The notes below the pieces were generated by a model. That model saw only the letters and a program-made list of their open reading frames with translations. It searched no databases and was not told where the DNA came from. A stretch of DNA of 64,000 bases, from the NCBI RefSeq assembly GCF_000379465.1, contig NZ_KB905465.1, positions 124,001-188,000 of the forward strand. The letters run 5' to 3'. Of this stretch, positions 43,583-52,752 are shown piece by piece. The position numbers and the translations under genes were made by a program. Origin of the DNA: Sciscionella marina DSM 45152 (GTDB lineage: Bacteria; Actinomycetota; Actinomycetes; Mycobacteriales; Pseudonocardiaceae). Every line of letters starts with the position of its first letter. The first letter of the stretch is position 1.

Positions 43583-44358
43583 CGTGCTCGCCCCGATTCC
43601 TCCGGCAGGCGTCCCATTGCCAGCAGTAGCGCGAACAACAGGCTGAACGGCGAGGGTGGCGCGCCGGGGACCCAGATATCCACATCCGCCAGTTCGCCGA
43701 CCCCGGCCGATACCGCGTACGAGGGAGCGAGGAGTCCACCGCTGATCGCATCGACCCCGGCGGCGATCACGACCGCCGGGCGTGGCGTCGCTTCCAGACT
43801 ACGGCGCACCGGCTCCGCCATACCGTGCGCGCCCGCCCCGGTCAGCAGCAACACGTCGGCGTGCCTGGGGCTGGGGGTGAAGAAGATTCCGAGCCGGTGC
43901 ACGTCGTAGACGGGATTCAACAGCGCGAGGATCTCCCATTCCTCGGTTCCGTCCGATCCCGCGTCGACATGGCGGACATGGATGGACCGGCGAAAGGCCC
44001 GGGTACGCTCGGCGAGTGCCGTGCGCACACGATCGAGCTGGTCATCGTCTTCCTCCAGCGGTGGAACGGACAATCCGGAACGCCGGAGGGTCGCCGTTTC
44101 ACTGCCCGGCCGCCATTCGAACACATCCGGCCGTTCGCGAACACACAGTCCACAGAGGACACATCGTCCGGCATCCACTCGTACCGGCCCGGTACTGATC
44201 GCCCCGGTCGGGCACAGGCGGCCGAGATCCCCGTCCTCCGAAGGCGGATCCTCCCTCGGCACCACCCTGGCAGGGAAAGAGTTCGCATAGTGGTCCGGCC
44301 GCCGCGGGTACCGTGTCGTGACGATTCCCTCGCGCAGACCGCGGAAGACCCATGGCAT
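43579..44358 (-). CDS. NuoB/HyfI-like subunit fused to a ferredoxin domain, N2 cysteines lost
   Basis: This is a 259-residue protein. Residues 45-80 hold a ferredoxin-like site (Cys49 in RLCPTGAI, Cys66, Cys69, Cys72 in RCVLCGLC) sufficient for one [4Fe-4S]. Residues 125-245 match HyfI/HycG by IHVRHVDAG, ALLNPVYDVHRLGI, SPRHADVLLLTG and PGAPPSPFS. All four cysteines that bind cluster N2 in relatives are replaced: SDGTEE for SCNGCD, GVDAISG for GDCACSG and PGAPP for PGCPP. Electron transfer through N2 is therefore not expected. It abuts the large-subunit gene (its ATG directly follows the TAG). Confidence 0.8.
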   Translation of the reverse strand: MPWVFRGLREGIVTTRYPRRPDHYANSFPARVVPREDPPSEDGDLGRLCPTGAISTGPVRVDAGRCVLCGLCVRERPDVFEWRPGSETATLRRSGLSVPPLEEDDDQLDRVRTALAERTRAFRRSIHVRHVDAGSDGTEEWEILALLNPVYDVHRLGIFFTPSPRHADVLLLTGAGAHGMAEPVRRSLEATPRPAVVIAAGVDAISGGLLAPSYAVSAGVGELADVDIWVPGAPPSPFSLLFALLLAMGRLPEESGRAR

Positions 44359-45843
44359 CTACAACACCGCCCCGGCGATCGAGAGCCCGAAGCTCGCTTC
44401 GATGAACGGGAAGTCCGTCAGGACATCCCCGCGAAAGGTCGATGCGAAAACGGCCAGATTGTGAAAGGACGCCGAGCGCGGTGCACACCGTTCGATGCGC
44501 CCGTCATCGTTGACCGCGACCACATAGAGCACCTCGCCCTGCGGTGCTTCGGCCCAGCCGACCGCCCGCCCGGCAGGCACCCGCAGCGGCACGCGCAGAC
44601 TGTCGCCACCAGCCAGTTCCAGCAATTCCGTCGCCTGTCGGATCAGCGCGACCGAGTCGTTGACCTCCTCCCAGCGCACCTGGAGCCGAGCCATCGCATC
44701 GTCTCCGCCCCGCCGGTCCCCGACCACCGGCTCCAGCCGTGGGTAGGCATCGTAGGGCCGCACCCAGCGCGCATCGTCATAGACTCCCGACGCCCGCCCG
44801 ACCGGGCCGAGCGCACCGTGCACCCGCGCCTGTTCATGCGACAGCGATCCCGTACCGCGTAAGCGGTCCAGGAACGACGGAGTGTCCATCAGCGCGTCCG
44901 CGTCCCCCCGGATGCCCTCGGCCAGCGCATCCAGCCGCGCACGCAGATGTGCCGGGGGCATCCGGGGTACAGCCGTCACACCACCGGGCAGCACGACGCC
45001 ACGGCCGAACCGGCTGCCGCACATTGCGCCGATCAGTCGCAGACAGCGCTCCTTGTGCAGGCCGAACCGGGCGACCGCCACCGCAAGGCCGGCGGCGTCC
45101 GCGAGTTTCATCGCCACGTCCAGGTGGTTGGCGATCCGTTCCAGCTCCGCATGAACGACCCGGACCAGCGCGGCCGCCGGGGGCACGGTCACGCCCGCGA
45201 GCCGTTCCACCGCATGGGCGTAGGCCAGCGCATGGGCTACCGAAGCGACGCCCTCGACGCGTTCGGCGAGCAGCATTCCGTGGTGTACCGACAAGTCCTG
45301 GAATCGGTTCTGCACACCCCGGTGCTTCGCATAGGGCCGAACGTTCAGGTGTGGGATGTCCTCACCCGGGGTCTCGATCACATACTCCACCGACTCGAAC
45401 ACCCCGGAACGGACCGGTCCGTGCGGGATGGTGAAGACGCCGGTACCGAGCACTCGCTGCGGGATGGCGCGTTCATCCGGGACCACCCGGTCCGGCGAGC
45501 TCGACGCGCCAGGACAGGGCAGCGGGTCGTACTGCTCGTCATGCGGCAGGATCAGCGGATCGAGGCGCGGATGGTTCTCCGCGACGACACCGAACAGGTC
45601 GTGCAGGGCGCGCTCGTACCAGAACGCTGGTTTGATCTCGCGGCTCATCGTCGGGTAGCGCACCGCACCGGGCGCCAGTTCGGCGTCGAGCAATTCGACA
45701 TCCTCGGAAGTGGCCAGCATCCCGGTGATGGTGACTCCTTTGGTCGGCGCTCCGCTGCCGAACAGCCCGGCGAACCGGTCACCGGAGGCCAGCCGCTCGG
45801 TCATCGCCTCGAGCAATGCCGCCGCACCGTCGACCCCGTTCAT
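44359..45843 (-). CDS. HyfG/HycE-like large subunit (NuoC-NuoD fusion) without NiFe site
   Basis: This is a 494-residue protein. The N-terminus carries the 30-kDa (NuoC) signature FWYERALHDLFGVVAENHP (about 74-92). The NuoD-like part follows (NVRPYAKHRGVQNRF, LERIANHLDV). In hydrogenases RxCGxC binds nickel; here that place reads AERVEGVAS (193-201). The C-terminal DPCxxC is missing as well (DFPFIEASFGL). So neither pair of nickel-binding cysteines exists. This is typical of Ehr (hydrogenase-related) complexes. ATGA-type overlap with the upstream hyfF-like gene. Confidence 0.83.
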   Translation of the reverse strand: MNGVDGAAALLEAMTERLASGDRFAGLFGSGAPTKGVTITGMLATSEDVELLDAELAPGAVRYPTMSREIKPAFWYERALHDLFGVVAENHPRLDPLILPHDEQYDPLPCPGASSSPDRVVPDERAIPQRVLGTGVFTIPHGPVRSGVFESVEYVIETPGEDIPHLNVRPYAKHRGVQNRFQDLSVHHGMLLAERVEGVASVAHALAYAHAVERLAGVTVPPAAALVRVVHAELERIANHLDVAMKLADAAGLAVAVARFGLHKERCLRLIGAMCGSRFGRGVVLPGGVTAVPRMPPAHLRARLDALAEGIRGDADALMDTPSFLDRLRGTGSLSHEQARVHGALGPVGRASGVYDDARWVRPYDAYPRLEPVVGDRRGGDDAMARLQVRWEEVNDSVALIRQATELLELAGGDSLRVPLRVPAGRAVGWAEAPQGEVLYVVAVNDDGRIERCAPRSASFHNLAVFASTFRGDVLTDFPFIEASFGLSIAGAVL

Positions 45844-47300
45844 GACGCGCCTCCGAGTTCGAGTGCGCCCTGGTGCAACAGCGCGGCCAGTGCCTCCGGC
45901 GGGTGGATGCCGAGCAGCAGCAGCACGAGGATCCCGGCCACCATCGGCGCCACCATCCATCCGCTCGGTTCGCCGCGCAGCAGAGCCTGCCCACCGCCGG
46001 GCGTGTACACCATGCGAGTGGTCGCGATCGAAAGACCGAAGAACGCCAGGGTGACCAGTCCGACCAAGACCACGGCGGGAAGGTGCGTGCCGGAACCGAG
46101 CCCCCCGGCCACGATCTGGAACTCGCTGCGGAAGATGCCGAATGGGGGAAACGCGGACAACGCCAGGATGCCGAACAGGAAAAGCGGCGCGGTCCACGGA
46201 AGCACGTCCAGTCCCGACCTGATGGCGGCGATGTCCTTGGTTCCGTACTTGCGCACCAGAACCCCCGCACCGAAAAAGGCGTTGCCCTTCGCCGCGGCGT
46301 GCGCGATGACGTGCAGCAGAACACCGGCCATCGCGATGGGGGCGCCGAAACTCACCCCGATGGCCAGTATCCCCATGTGCTCGACGCTCGAATAGGCCAG
46401 CAGGCGTTTGACATTACGTTGCTCGATCAGATAAAGCGCGGCCAGCAGCAGCGAGAGCACACCGAAGACCAGCATGACCGTGCCGGAGAACCGCGGCCCG
46501 AGCGTGCCGACGGCGACCTGGTAGTAGCGCAGGATCGCGTAGAAACTGACCGCGAGCAGGGAACCGGAGAGCAGCGCGGACACCGGCGTCGGCGCCTCCG
46601 AGTGGGCGTCCGGCAGCCAGGTGTGTACCGGGAACAGACCCACCTTGGTGCCGAATCCGACGATCGACAACACGAATGCCAATTGCACGGCCGTGTGCGG
46701 CAAGGCATGGCCCGCTTTCAGCAGGGGACCGAAAGCAAGGTCGAAGGACTGCCCCAGCGTGGTGCTCCCCGCGTAGTACATCACGATCGTCGCCAGCAGT
46801 CCGAGCCCGAGCCCGGCCGAGGCCAGCAGCACGTATTTCCACGAGGCCTCCGCGGCCGAATCCGTCCGATCCGCGGCCACCAGCAAGGCGGAGACCACGG
46901 TGGTGATCTCCACCGCCACCCACAGCAGGGCGAGTCCGTCGACGAGGGGCGCGCACATCATCGACCACGCGAACAGGTTCAGTCCCAGATAAAAGCGACG
47001 GCTATAGCCCGATGGGTCGGTGTTCTCCGGATCGCTGCGCAGGTAACCGATCGCGTAGATCGAGGCGGCCGCGTACAGAAAAGTCGTGCCGAGCAGGAAC
47101 ACCACCGAAACAGCGTCGGCGCGGAGGAAACCGAATTGCAGCGCACCGTGCGACACGTGCGGCATCAACACGATCGCCAGTCCGAACGAGCCCGCTCCGA
47201 GCAACGCCGTCACGGTCTCGGTTGCCCGCTGGTGTCCCAGCAGCGCGACCGCCGCACCCAGCAGGGGCACGGTCGTCAGCAGTACGAGTACCACGTTCAT
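45840..47300 (-). CDS. HyfF/NuoN-like proton-pumping membrane subunit
   Basis: This is a 486-residue protein with about 14 helices. Antiporter-family motifs include VDGLALLWVAVEITTVVSAL (Glu of TM5), GFGTKVGLFPVHTWLPDAHS (Lys of TM7 and broken helix) and LLAYSSVEHMGILAIG. It is the second of two antiporter-like pumps in the complex. ATG 47300 is 4 bp from the preceding gene. It probably carries ions but needs a driving reaction from the peripheral arm. Confidence 0.87.
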   Translation of the reverse strand: MNVVLVLLTTVPLLGAAVALLGHQRATETVTALLGAGSFGLAIVLMPHVSHGALQFGFLRADAVSVVFLLGTTFLYAAASIYAIGYLRSDPENTDPSGYSRRFYLGLNLFAWSMMCAPLVDGLALLWVAVEITTVVSALLVAADRTDSAAEASWKYVLLASAGLGLGLLATIVMYYAGSTTLGQSFDLAFGPLLKAGHALPHTAVQLAFVLSIVGFGTKVGLFPVHTWLPDAHSEAPTPVSALLSGSLLAVSFYAILRYYQVAVGTLGPRFSGTVMLVFGVLSLLLAALYLIEQRNVKRLLAYSSVEHMGILAIGVSFGAPIAMAGVLLHVIAHAAAKGNAFFGAGVLVRKYGTKDIAAIRSGLDVLPWTAPLFLFGILALSAFPPFGIFRSEFQIVAGGLGSGTHLPAVVLVGLVTLAFFGLSIATTRMVYTPGGGQALLRGEPSGWMVAPMVAGILVLLLLGIHPPEALAALLHQGALELGGAS

Positions 47301-47303
47301 CGA

Positions 47304-47978
47304 TCAGCCCCGTAGTTTCGTCAGATGCTCAGTGGACAGTGACCGGGCACGTCGGTGGTGCACCCGCATCAGCACACCGAAGACCACCACCGCTACCAGC
47401 AGATCGAACAGGAACGCCACCTCCAGGATCAATGGCAGCCCGGCCGCGACCACCAAGCTGGCCAGGGAGACCCCGTTCTCCAGGGAGAAGAAGCCCACCG
47501 CTTGGGAAACCACGTCACGGCGCACGATCATCAACACGAACGACACCGCGATCACCGCCACCGCCAATCCCAGCGCGGTGGTCGGCAACGCAGGACTGGC
47601 GATATGGAACCGGCTGGTCGCGAAAAAGGCCAGGACCGCGACCACCACGGCGACGAGAACCTCGCTGGCCACGCCGAGCACACCACTGCCGGCGATCTCG
47701 GTCCGTGTCTGGCGCAGCTGCCGCATCACGACCCAGGGGACGACGACGACCTTCAGCGCCAGCGAGAGAGCCGCGAGCACGTACAACTCGGGTACGTCCC
47801 GCCCCCAGGCCACGACCGCGGCAAGTACGGAGACGAGCAGAGACTGGGCCGCGTACAACCGCATCTGTGCCCGCAGCAGCGCGGCGCGCAACATCGCGAA
47901 CTCGCTGAGCAGCACGAGCACGGCGAGAACATTCGCGACACCCGCGTAGGTCCCGGGCGGAGTAACCGTCGGTGCCAT
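47304..47978 (-). CDS. HyfE-like membrane subunit
   Basis: This is a 224-residue protein with six to seven hydrophobic helices, including SFVLMIVRRDVVSQAVGFFS and LENGVSLAS, the HyfE signature related to NuoK/MrpC. ATG 47978 directly follows the stop of the NuoH-like gene. It is a small hydrophobic linker subunit of hydrogenase-4-type complexes. No unusual feature is seen. Confidence 0.8.
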   Translation of the reverse strand: MAPTVTPPGTYAGVANVLAVLVLLSEFAMLRAALLRAQMRLYAAQSLLVSVLAAVVAWGRDVPELYVLAALSLALKVVVVPWVVMRQLRQTRTEIAGSGVLGVASEVLVAVVVAVLAFFATSRFHIASPALPTTALGLAVAVIAVSFVLMIVRRDVVSQAVGFFSLENGVSLASLVVAAGLPLILEVAFLFDLLVAVVVFGVLMRVHHRRARSLSTEHLTKLRG

Positions 47979-48932
47979 TCATCCGCCTCCGAAATACAAG
48001 GTGCACACCGCCAGCACGGCAAGCAGGAACGCGGCCGCCACGAATTCGGTGATCTTGAACAGCCGAAGTTTGGCGAACGTATTGTCGATCACCGCCACGA
48101 CGCCACCGAGCACACATGATTTCCCGAGCAGCGCGAGAATGGCGAGTGCCACGGCCAGCAGCGACCGGTCACCGGCCAGTCCCCACGGAGCCACGAAGAC
48201 GTTGATGAACAGAATGTAGAGAATCAACTGCTTCATCGTCGAACCCCACCGCAGCAGGGCGAGGAACGGCCCCGAGTGTTCGAACACACGGACTTCTTCG
48301 AGCATACCGAATTCGTTGGTCCCGGAATGCGTTTCGACCGGTATACGGCCGGTCTCGTAGAGAATGACCAGCAACAGTCCGGCCGCGGCGAGCAGGTGTG
48401 CCGGGCGCACGATCTGTTCGGACGAGGCACGTACCGTGGCGGCCAGAGCGTACGGCTTGTCCGTTCCGGTCACCAGCGCCACCGTGAAGAACACGAACAG
48501 CATCACCGGTTCGGTGATGGCGCCGAAGGTCTTCACCCGGCTCGCGCCGAGCTGCGCATACGGCGCGCCGGTCTCGGTCGCCGCCACCGCCACCAGAAAG
48601 CTCGCCAGCCCCAGGATCATGCCACCGCCGAGAATGTCCCCCATGTCACCGAGTGGCAGATCGAAACTGGTCAGCACCGGAATCAGCATCGGCACGGTCA
48701 GATAGCAAGCCATGGCACCGACCGGAGCGGCGAGAAACACCCAGCTCGTGCCGTGTGGGACCAGGGTTTCCTTGGCGAACAGCTTCCGCAGGTCGTAGTA
48801 GGGCTGCAGTATCCGGGGCCCGCGCCGACCCTGCAGGCGCGCCTCGACACGGGCGATCACACCACTGATCCCGGGCGCCGCGCACAGCACGGTCAGCATC
48901 TGCAGGGCCTGGATCAGCGGCTCGGGGACCAT
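47979..48932 (-). CDS. HyfC/HycD/NuoH-like membrane anchor subunit
   Basis: This is a 317-residue protein with about eight helices. NuoH-family blocks are GRRGPRILQPYYDLRKLF (about 36-53), ETGRIPVETHSGTNEFGM (about 195-212) and KQLILYILF. Several Glu residues of the ion channel (E-channel) are kept. It anchors the peripheral arm. It is the first structural gene of the R9 operon, 9 bp after a 35-codon leader ORF. Confidence 0.85.
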   Translation of the reverse strand: MVPEPLIQALQMLTVLCAAPGISGVIARVEARLQGRRGPRILQPYYDLRKLFAKETLVPHGTSWVFLAAPVGAMACYLTVPMLIPVLTSFDLPLGDMGDILGGGMILGLASFLVAVAATETGAPYAQLGASRVKTFGAITEPVMLFVFFTVALVTGTDKPYALAATVRASSEQIVRPAHLLAAAGLLLVILYETGRIPVETHSGTNEFGMLEEVRVFEHSGPFLALLRWGSTMKQLILYILFINVFVAPWGLAGDRSLLAVALAILALLGKSCVLGGVVAVIDNTFAKLRLFKITEFVAAAFLLAVLAVCTLYFGGG

Positions 48933-48941
48933 GGCGCCTTT

Positions 48942-49049
48942 TCACCTACCGCCACGGTGTCGAGCCCTGGGGCGAAGACCCCGCGCGGCGGTCGCGCACA
49001 CCCGCGTCAAACGGCGCGAGTATCCCTGGGAATTCGGGAGTACTCCCAT
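48942..49049 (-). CDS. Leader ORF (35 aa) between R9 and the Hyf-like operon
   Basis: ATG 49049 has GAGGAGG 5 nt upstream, the segment that pairs with R9. The product (MGVLPNSQGYSRRLTRVCAT at its start) is Arg-rich with no domain. It ends 9 bp before the NuoH-like ATG, which itself has only a weak SD. Coupled translation is the likely purpose. Confidence 0.5.
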   Translation of the reverse strand: MGVLPNSQGYSRRLTRVCATAARGLRPRARHRGGR

Positions 49050-49098
49050 GCACGCCTCCTCTACCGTCAAGCTGGTGAGTGCGCGCACCCACCAGTGT

Positions 49099-49150
49099 GG
49101 TAGAGGCCATCAGCGGGAGAATTCCCGCGGTTGCGGCGAGCCCCATCGCC
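49099..49150 (-). promoter_or_regulatory. Fluoride riboswitch R9 (near-consensus)
   Basis: Minus strand: GGCGATGGGGCTCGCC (P1), AACC, P3 GCGGGA/TCCCGC, then TGATGGCCTCTACC. Loop GGGGCT pairs with GGCCTC. CCTCTACC is perfectly complementary to GGTAGAGG overlapping the leader SD. The layout is nearly identical to the crystallised Thermotoga fluoride aptamer as I remember it. A promoter candidate TTGCGC-18-GACACT lies at 49181-49210, leaving about 30 nt before P1. Confidence 0.93.
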
Positions 49151-49277
49151 GTCCGGCGAACCGGCGTTCGATTCCCCCTCAGTGTCGACCATGACCCGCT
49201 GTTCGCGCAAGGCGACACCACGGCCGGGGATGATCTCGTCCTCGTTCGAAGAGGTCACCGAGGCGATCGGACGCACC

Positions 49278-50360
49278 CTAGAAGGGCGGGTCGCCGAGGA
49301 CCGTACCGCCACGGTGGTCACCGTTACCGTCGAAGGCGGTCAGGGCAGGCACCGATTCGGTGGTGACCAATCCCTGTTCGCCGGTGAGCTCGTCGATGAT
49401 GTCGAAGGACGCGGCGATGTTGTCCGGGCGATCGATCACGATCGTCACCACGGGAACATGCCTGGCCAACTGGAACACCCGGTCGCCGTGCGGTCGATGG
49501 TCACCGTGGAAACCCCACAGACCACGCAACACCGTGGCACCACGCGCGGTCGAAGATCGGCGCAGCCGCTGCACCAGGGCCCGATGGATCGGTTGGTGGT
49601 CATGCAAGGCGGCCTCGGAGGTGAACACCATCAGCTTCTGCCACAACCGCAGCCCCTGCTCATCGAACTCCGGGAGCTGGCGTGGCCGCTCGACCACGAC
49701 ACCGTCACGTTTGCACACCCGGACCCGCTCCAAGGTCATCAGCGGATGCCGCAGGAACCCACCCAGCTCCGGCAACACCCGGGCGATGCGCTCGCCACTG
49801 CCCACCGCCATGATCATCACCGGCACATCGGTGTTACGGCTGAAAAACCGCGCACGCTCGCGCTCTCCATGCCTCGTACCGTCCACGCCGAGCAGGACCG
49901 TCGCACCATCGATCCCGCGCCGGTACAACAGATCACAGATCGCGTGGTAAGCGGACTCCCGATAGACACGATCCTGGCGGCCGACATAGATCGTCAACTT
50001 CGTCGCTTCATGCAACTGCTCGGGCAACGCCACCTGACCGATCTCTCCCTGCAGCAGGCGCGCGCGTTCGAGCGTGAGCAAACCGCCCCGGTTCAGATCC
50101 AGCACCTCGGGGACCAGAGCCTCGATGTGTTCACGGTCGTCCACGGCTATCGCGGAGACCGGCAGATCCTCGGAGAGGGTGAGCAGCTCGTCGGTACGCA
50201 GATGATGCTTGAGCCCGAAACCGGCGATCCCGCGCAACAGGATACTCGTGGCGACCTCCCGACGACCGTACACATCCATCAGCGCATCCGCGAACAGCCG
50301 TTCTCCGGTGCGCGTACGCTCACCGAAATAGCTGGTCAGTTTTACACAATCCGCGTTCAC
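49278..50360 (-). CDS. Triple DUF190-domain protein
   Basis: This is a 360-residue soluble protein made of three DUF190 units (about 7-100, 118-220 and 240-345), each with an early KLTxYxG or KLMVF strand, an Ile/Val-rich RG(I/L)xG or GVDG turn and a late VLPEL- or VPEV-like helix. DUF190 proteins are PII-like in fold and are commonly encoded beside crcB. The start GTG 50360 overlaps the stop of the crcB gene. It may bind and regulate the Fluc channels. The frame continues to 50378, but that start has no site. Confidence 0.8.
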   Translation of the reverse strand: MNADCVKLTSYFGERTRTGERLFADALMDVYGRREVATSILLRGIAGFGLKHHLRTDELLTLSEDLPVSAIAVDDREHIEALVPEVLDLNRGGLLTLERARLLQGEIGQVALPEQLHEATKLTIYVGRQDRVYRESAYHAICDLLYRRGIDGATVLLGVDGTRHGERERARFFSRNTDVPVMIMAVGSGERIARVLPELGGFLRHPLMTLERVRVCKRDGVVVERPRQLPEFDEQGLRLWQKLMVFTSEAALHDHQPIHRALVQRLRRSSTARGATVLRGLWGFHGDHRPHGDRVFQLARHVPVVTIVIDRPDNIAASFDIIDELTGEQGLVTTESVPALTAFDGNGDHRGGTVLGDPPF

Positions 50361-50722
50361 AACCTCACCCCGATCCATTGCCCCAGTGCCGCCGCGCCCA
50401 CGCCGAAAACAAGACTCAGCAACACGTTCGACACCGCGGCAGCGACCCGCCGCTCCTCACCCACGCGATGGGTCTCCAACATCCACGTGGAGAAAGTCGT
50501 ATAGGACCCGACCGCGGCCGTGCCCGCGAGCAGCGCCGCATCACCGTTGAACGCCAGGCCACCCACCAGTCCCAACAGCACGGCACCGGTGCAGTTCACC
50601 ACAAAGGTTCCCAGGGGAAACCTGCCGCCGAACCGCGCGGATACCGCCCCGTCGACGAGAAAACGCAATACCGAGCCCGCACCGCCGATGAGCGCCACCG
50701 CTATCCACACGAGCACCGTCAT
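50357..50722 (-). CDS. crcB: CrcB/Fluc fluoride channel subunit 2
   Basis: This is a 121-residue, four-helix membrane protein. Fluc hallmarks are GGAGSVLRF in TM1, [16 protein letters not shown] in TM2 (pore Asn) and [13 protein letters not shown] in TM3 (Phe box and the Na+-site break). Fluc channels are dual-topology dimers that let F- leave the cell. ATG 50722 overlaps the stop of the first crcB gene (ATGA), which indicates a heterodimer of paired, oppositely oriented subunits. It is in the R10 operon. Confidence 0.93.
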   Translation of the reverse strand: MTVLVWIAVALIGGAGSVLRFLVDGAVSARFGGRFPLGTFVVNCTGAVLLGLVGGLAFNGDAALLAGTAAVGSYTTFSTWMLETHRVGEERRVAAAVSNVLLSLVFGVGAAALGQWIGVRL

Positions 50723-51174
50723 GACCGGATCCGCACCCGTCGCACGAGCGCCGTGGCCGCGTACACGGCGAGAAATCCGCCGCACACGCTCGCCGCCGCG
50801 TATCCGAGCGCCAGCCCGTAGACGTGATGTTCGAGCATTTTGAGCAATTCGACCTGCATCGTGGAGAACGTCGTCAAACCGCCGCACAGCCCGGTTCCGA
50901 GCATCGGGCGGCGATAGCTGGTCATCGGCAGACGTTCCTGAAGCCGTGTCGTGAAATACCCGAGCAGCGCGGCGCCGACGAGGTTGACACCGAACGTCAC
51001 CCACGGCCAGCTGGTCGGATCCTGGACGAACAATTCACTGAGCACCGCTCGGACGAGGGTGCCCAGCGCGCCACCGGCGAAGATCGCCCCCAGTTCCCGG
51101 CGGTCACGGGGCTGCATGCGTCCCGTGCCCCGGCGAGGGCGCCGACCGGCGGCCCGGTTGACGGTCGGGTCCAC
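50719..51174 (-). CDS. crcB: CrcB/Fluc fluoride channel subunit 1
   Basis: This is a 151-residue protein. A basic N-terminal tail of about 30 residues precedes four helices. Motifs: [12 protein letters not shown] in TM1, [15 protein letters not shown] in TM2 and [15 protein letters not shown] in TM3. GTG 51174 has AGGGA upstream. It is 69 bp downstream of the MutS-like type B gene and likely co-transcribed with it under R10. The long basic tail would favour one orientation in the membrane, opposite to subunit 2. Confidence 0.92.
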   Translation of the reverse strand: MDPTVNRAAGRRPRRGTGRMQPRDRRELGAIFAGGALGTLVRAVLSELFVQDPTSWPWVTFGVNLVGAALLGYFTTRLQERLPMTSYRRPMLGTGLCGGLTTFSTMQVELLKMLEHHVYGLALGYAAASVCGGFLAVYAATALVRRVRIRS

Positions 51175-51243
51175 AACGAATCCCTGTCATCCTTCCATCG
51201 CGGCTTTTCCGGATACTCTACGGAACTCGGGGCCCACACGCGA

Positions 51244-52752
51244 TCATGGCGACCGTCCCGCGGAATCGAATATCATGCGATACAGATCCTGACCATGACT
51301 CGTGGGCCTGGGCGCACCGGCCACCAGCCGGAAAGAGCGGTTTCCGTCCGCGTCTCGGTCTGCCCGAAGAAAGGTCACGGCTCCCGTCCCCCGCCGGGCA
51401 AGAGCAGCGGACAGCGCGTACATGTGCGTCACGCAGAACACCCGAACCCCGGCAGCACACAGCGCTTCGAGCACCTCGAGTGCGATCTCGGAGCCTTCGC
51501 TTTCGTTCGTGGCGGCAAAGGATTCGTTGAACAGCACCATGCTTGCCGCGGTAGCGGACTCGGTGATGTTCCGCAGTCTTCGCAATTCCTCGTCGAACTT
51601 CCCGCTTTCCATCTCATCGTCCTCCTCTCGCCGGTAGTGCGTGAAGATCCGGTCGCACACACTCGACGAAAGACTCTCGGCGGTGACGAACAGGCCGGCC
51701 TGGGCCATCAGCTGCGCGATTCCGCAGCTACGCAGGAAGGTGGATTTCCCTCCCTGGTTGGCGCCGGTCACGATCACCAGCGGCCTGCCGCTCGATTCCA
51801 CGTCATTGCCGACGACCCCGGACCCGGACCGCAGCAGTAGTACGACATCCCGCAGGTCTCGCGCGGCGAACGCCAGTTCCGCTCGTTGCCGCGGAACGGG
51901 GAACGAAAGCGGTGCCCCCGCGTCTGTCAGTGCGGTGTGCAGATTCAGGCATCCGAGGTAGAAAGCCAGGTCGGTGCGCAACGCGACCAGGAAATCGTGG
52001 ACATGATCGGCCGACTCGGCCAGGGCATGCACCGCGTTTTCGATACCGCGCGCCCGGAGCTCGCTCAAGGCACGAGCACCCGATTCGTCGCGCTCGTCTA
52101 TCTTGAACGTGTAACCGGTGGCCGACCCACCGGTGACTCGTTCCCACCAGCCCGGCTTCTGCTTCTCCGGCATGTGCAGTCGATACGCGCGGCCCTGATT
52201 CTCGTCCCCAAGGGCCGCGCTGAGTTGTACGCCGGAGCGTAATTCCATCCGGCGCAGATGCTTTCGCATCGTATCGAGGTATTCATCGCTCAACTCCTGC
52301 GTGAACAGATCGAACAGCTCACCGAATCCGTCCGACTCGAAATCGTGTCGTGCCCGCTCGGCCAGTGAGCGCAGGTTCGTCAGGCCCTCGAGGAAGATTC
52401 CGAGCACTTCCACCGAGCGTGACCGCATCGATTCTATGTGTTTCGTGAACAACCCGCGCCATACCTGTTTTTCCCGATTCAGGCAGTCCACGGCGCCGTG
52501 GTAGAGTTCGCGAACGGTAGACTGGTTTTGCAGACAATCCCGCAGTACTGCCTGACGATAGCGGATTTGATCGACGGTTCTCAGCGAATCCGGCAGTAAT
52601 TGCCGAACGACACCGCGGATGAATTCGTCACCGGACGCCATGGCGTCGAAGAGGTCATCGAGTCCGAGGTCGTCCACGAGCTCTTGATCGAGTTCGCCGT
52701 CACGCCGCCGAGCCGGTGACGCGCCCTGGTGATTCAGCAGACACGACTTCAT
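51244..52752 (-). CDS. MutS-like ATPase, type B (R10 unit)
   Basis: This is a 502-residue paralogue of the gene at 34306-35865. Walker A GANQGGKST (about 326-334), MVLFNESFAATNESEG (Walker B region) and CVTHMYALSAALAR (H-loop) are present. The helical N-terminus with IRYRQAVLRD is shared. ATGA overlap with the type A gene upstream. It has no mismatch-recognition domain. With type A it forms the same ordered pair as in the R6 unit. Confidence 0.85.
   Translation of the reverse strand: MKSCLLNHQGASPARRRDGELDQELVDDLGLDDLFDAMASGDEFIRGVVRQLLPDSLRTVDQIRYRQAVLRDCLQNQSTVRELYHGAVDCLNREKQVWRGLFTKHIESMRSRSVEVLGIFLEGLTNLRSLAERARHDFESDGFGELFDLFTQELSDEYLDTMRKHLRRMELRSGVQLSAALGDENQGRAYRLHMPEKQKPGWWERVTGGSATGYTFKIDERDESGARALSELRARGIENAVHALAESADHVHDFLVALRTDLAFYLGCLNLHTALTDAGAPLSFPVPRQRAELAFAARDLRDVVLLLRSGSGVVGNDVESSGRPLVIVTGANQGGKSTFLRSCGIAQLMAQAGLFVTAESLSSSVCDRIFTHYRREEDDEMESGKFDEELRRLRNITESATAASMVLFNESFAATNESEGSEIALEVLEALCAAGVRVFCVTHMYALSAALARRGTGAVTFLRADRDADGNRSFRLVAGAPRPTSHGQDLYRMIFDSAGRSP

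Noticed and set aside
51175-51243. Separate riboswitch directly before crcB
   Set aside because: No aptamer pattern on the minus strand; the crcB pair is better explained as part of the R10 operon.
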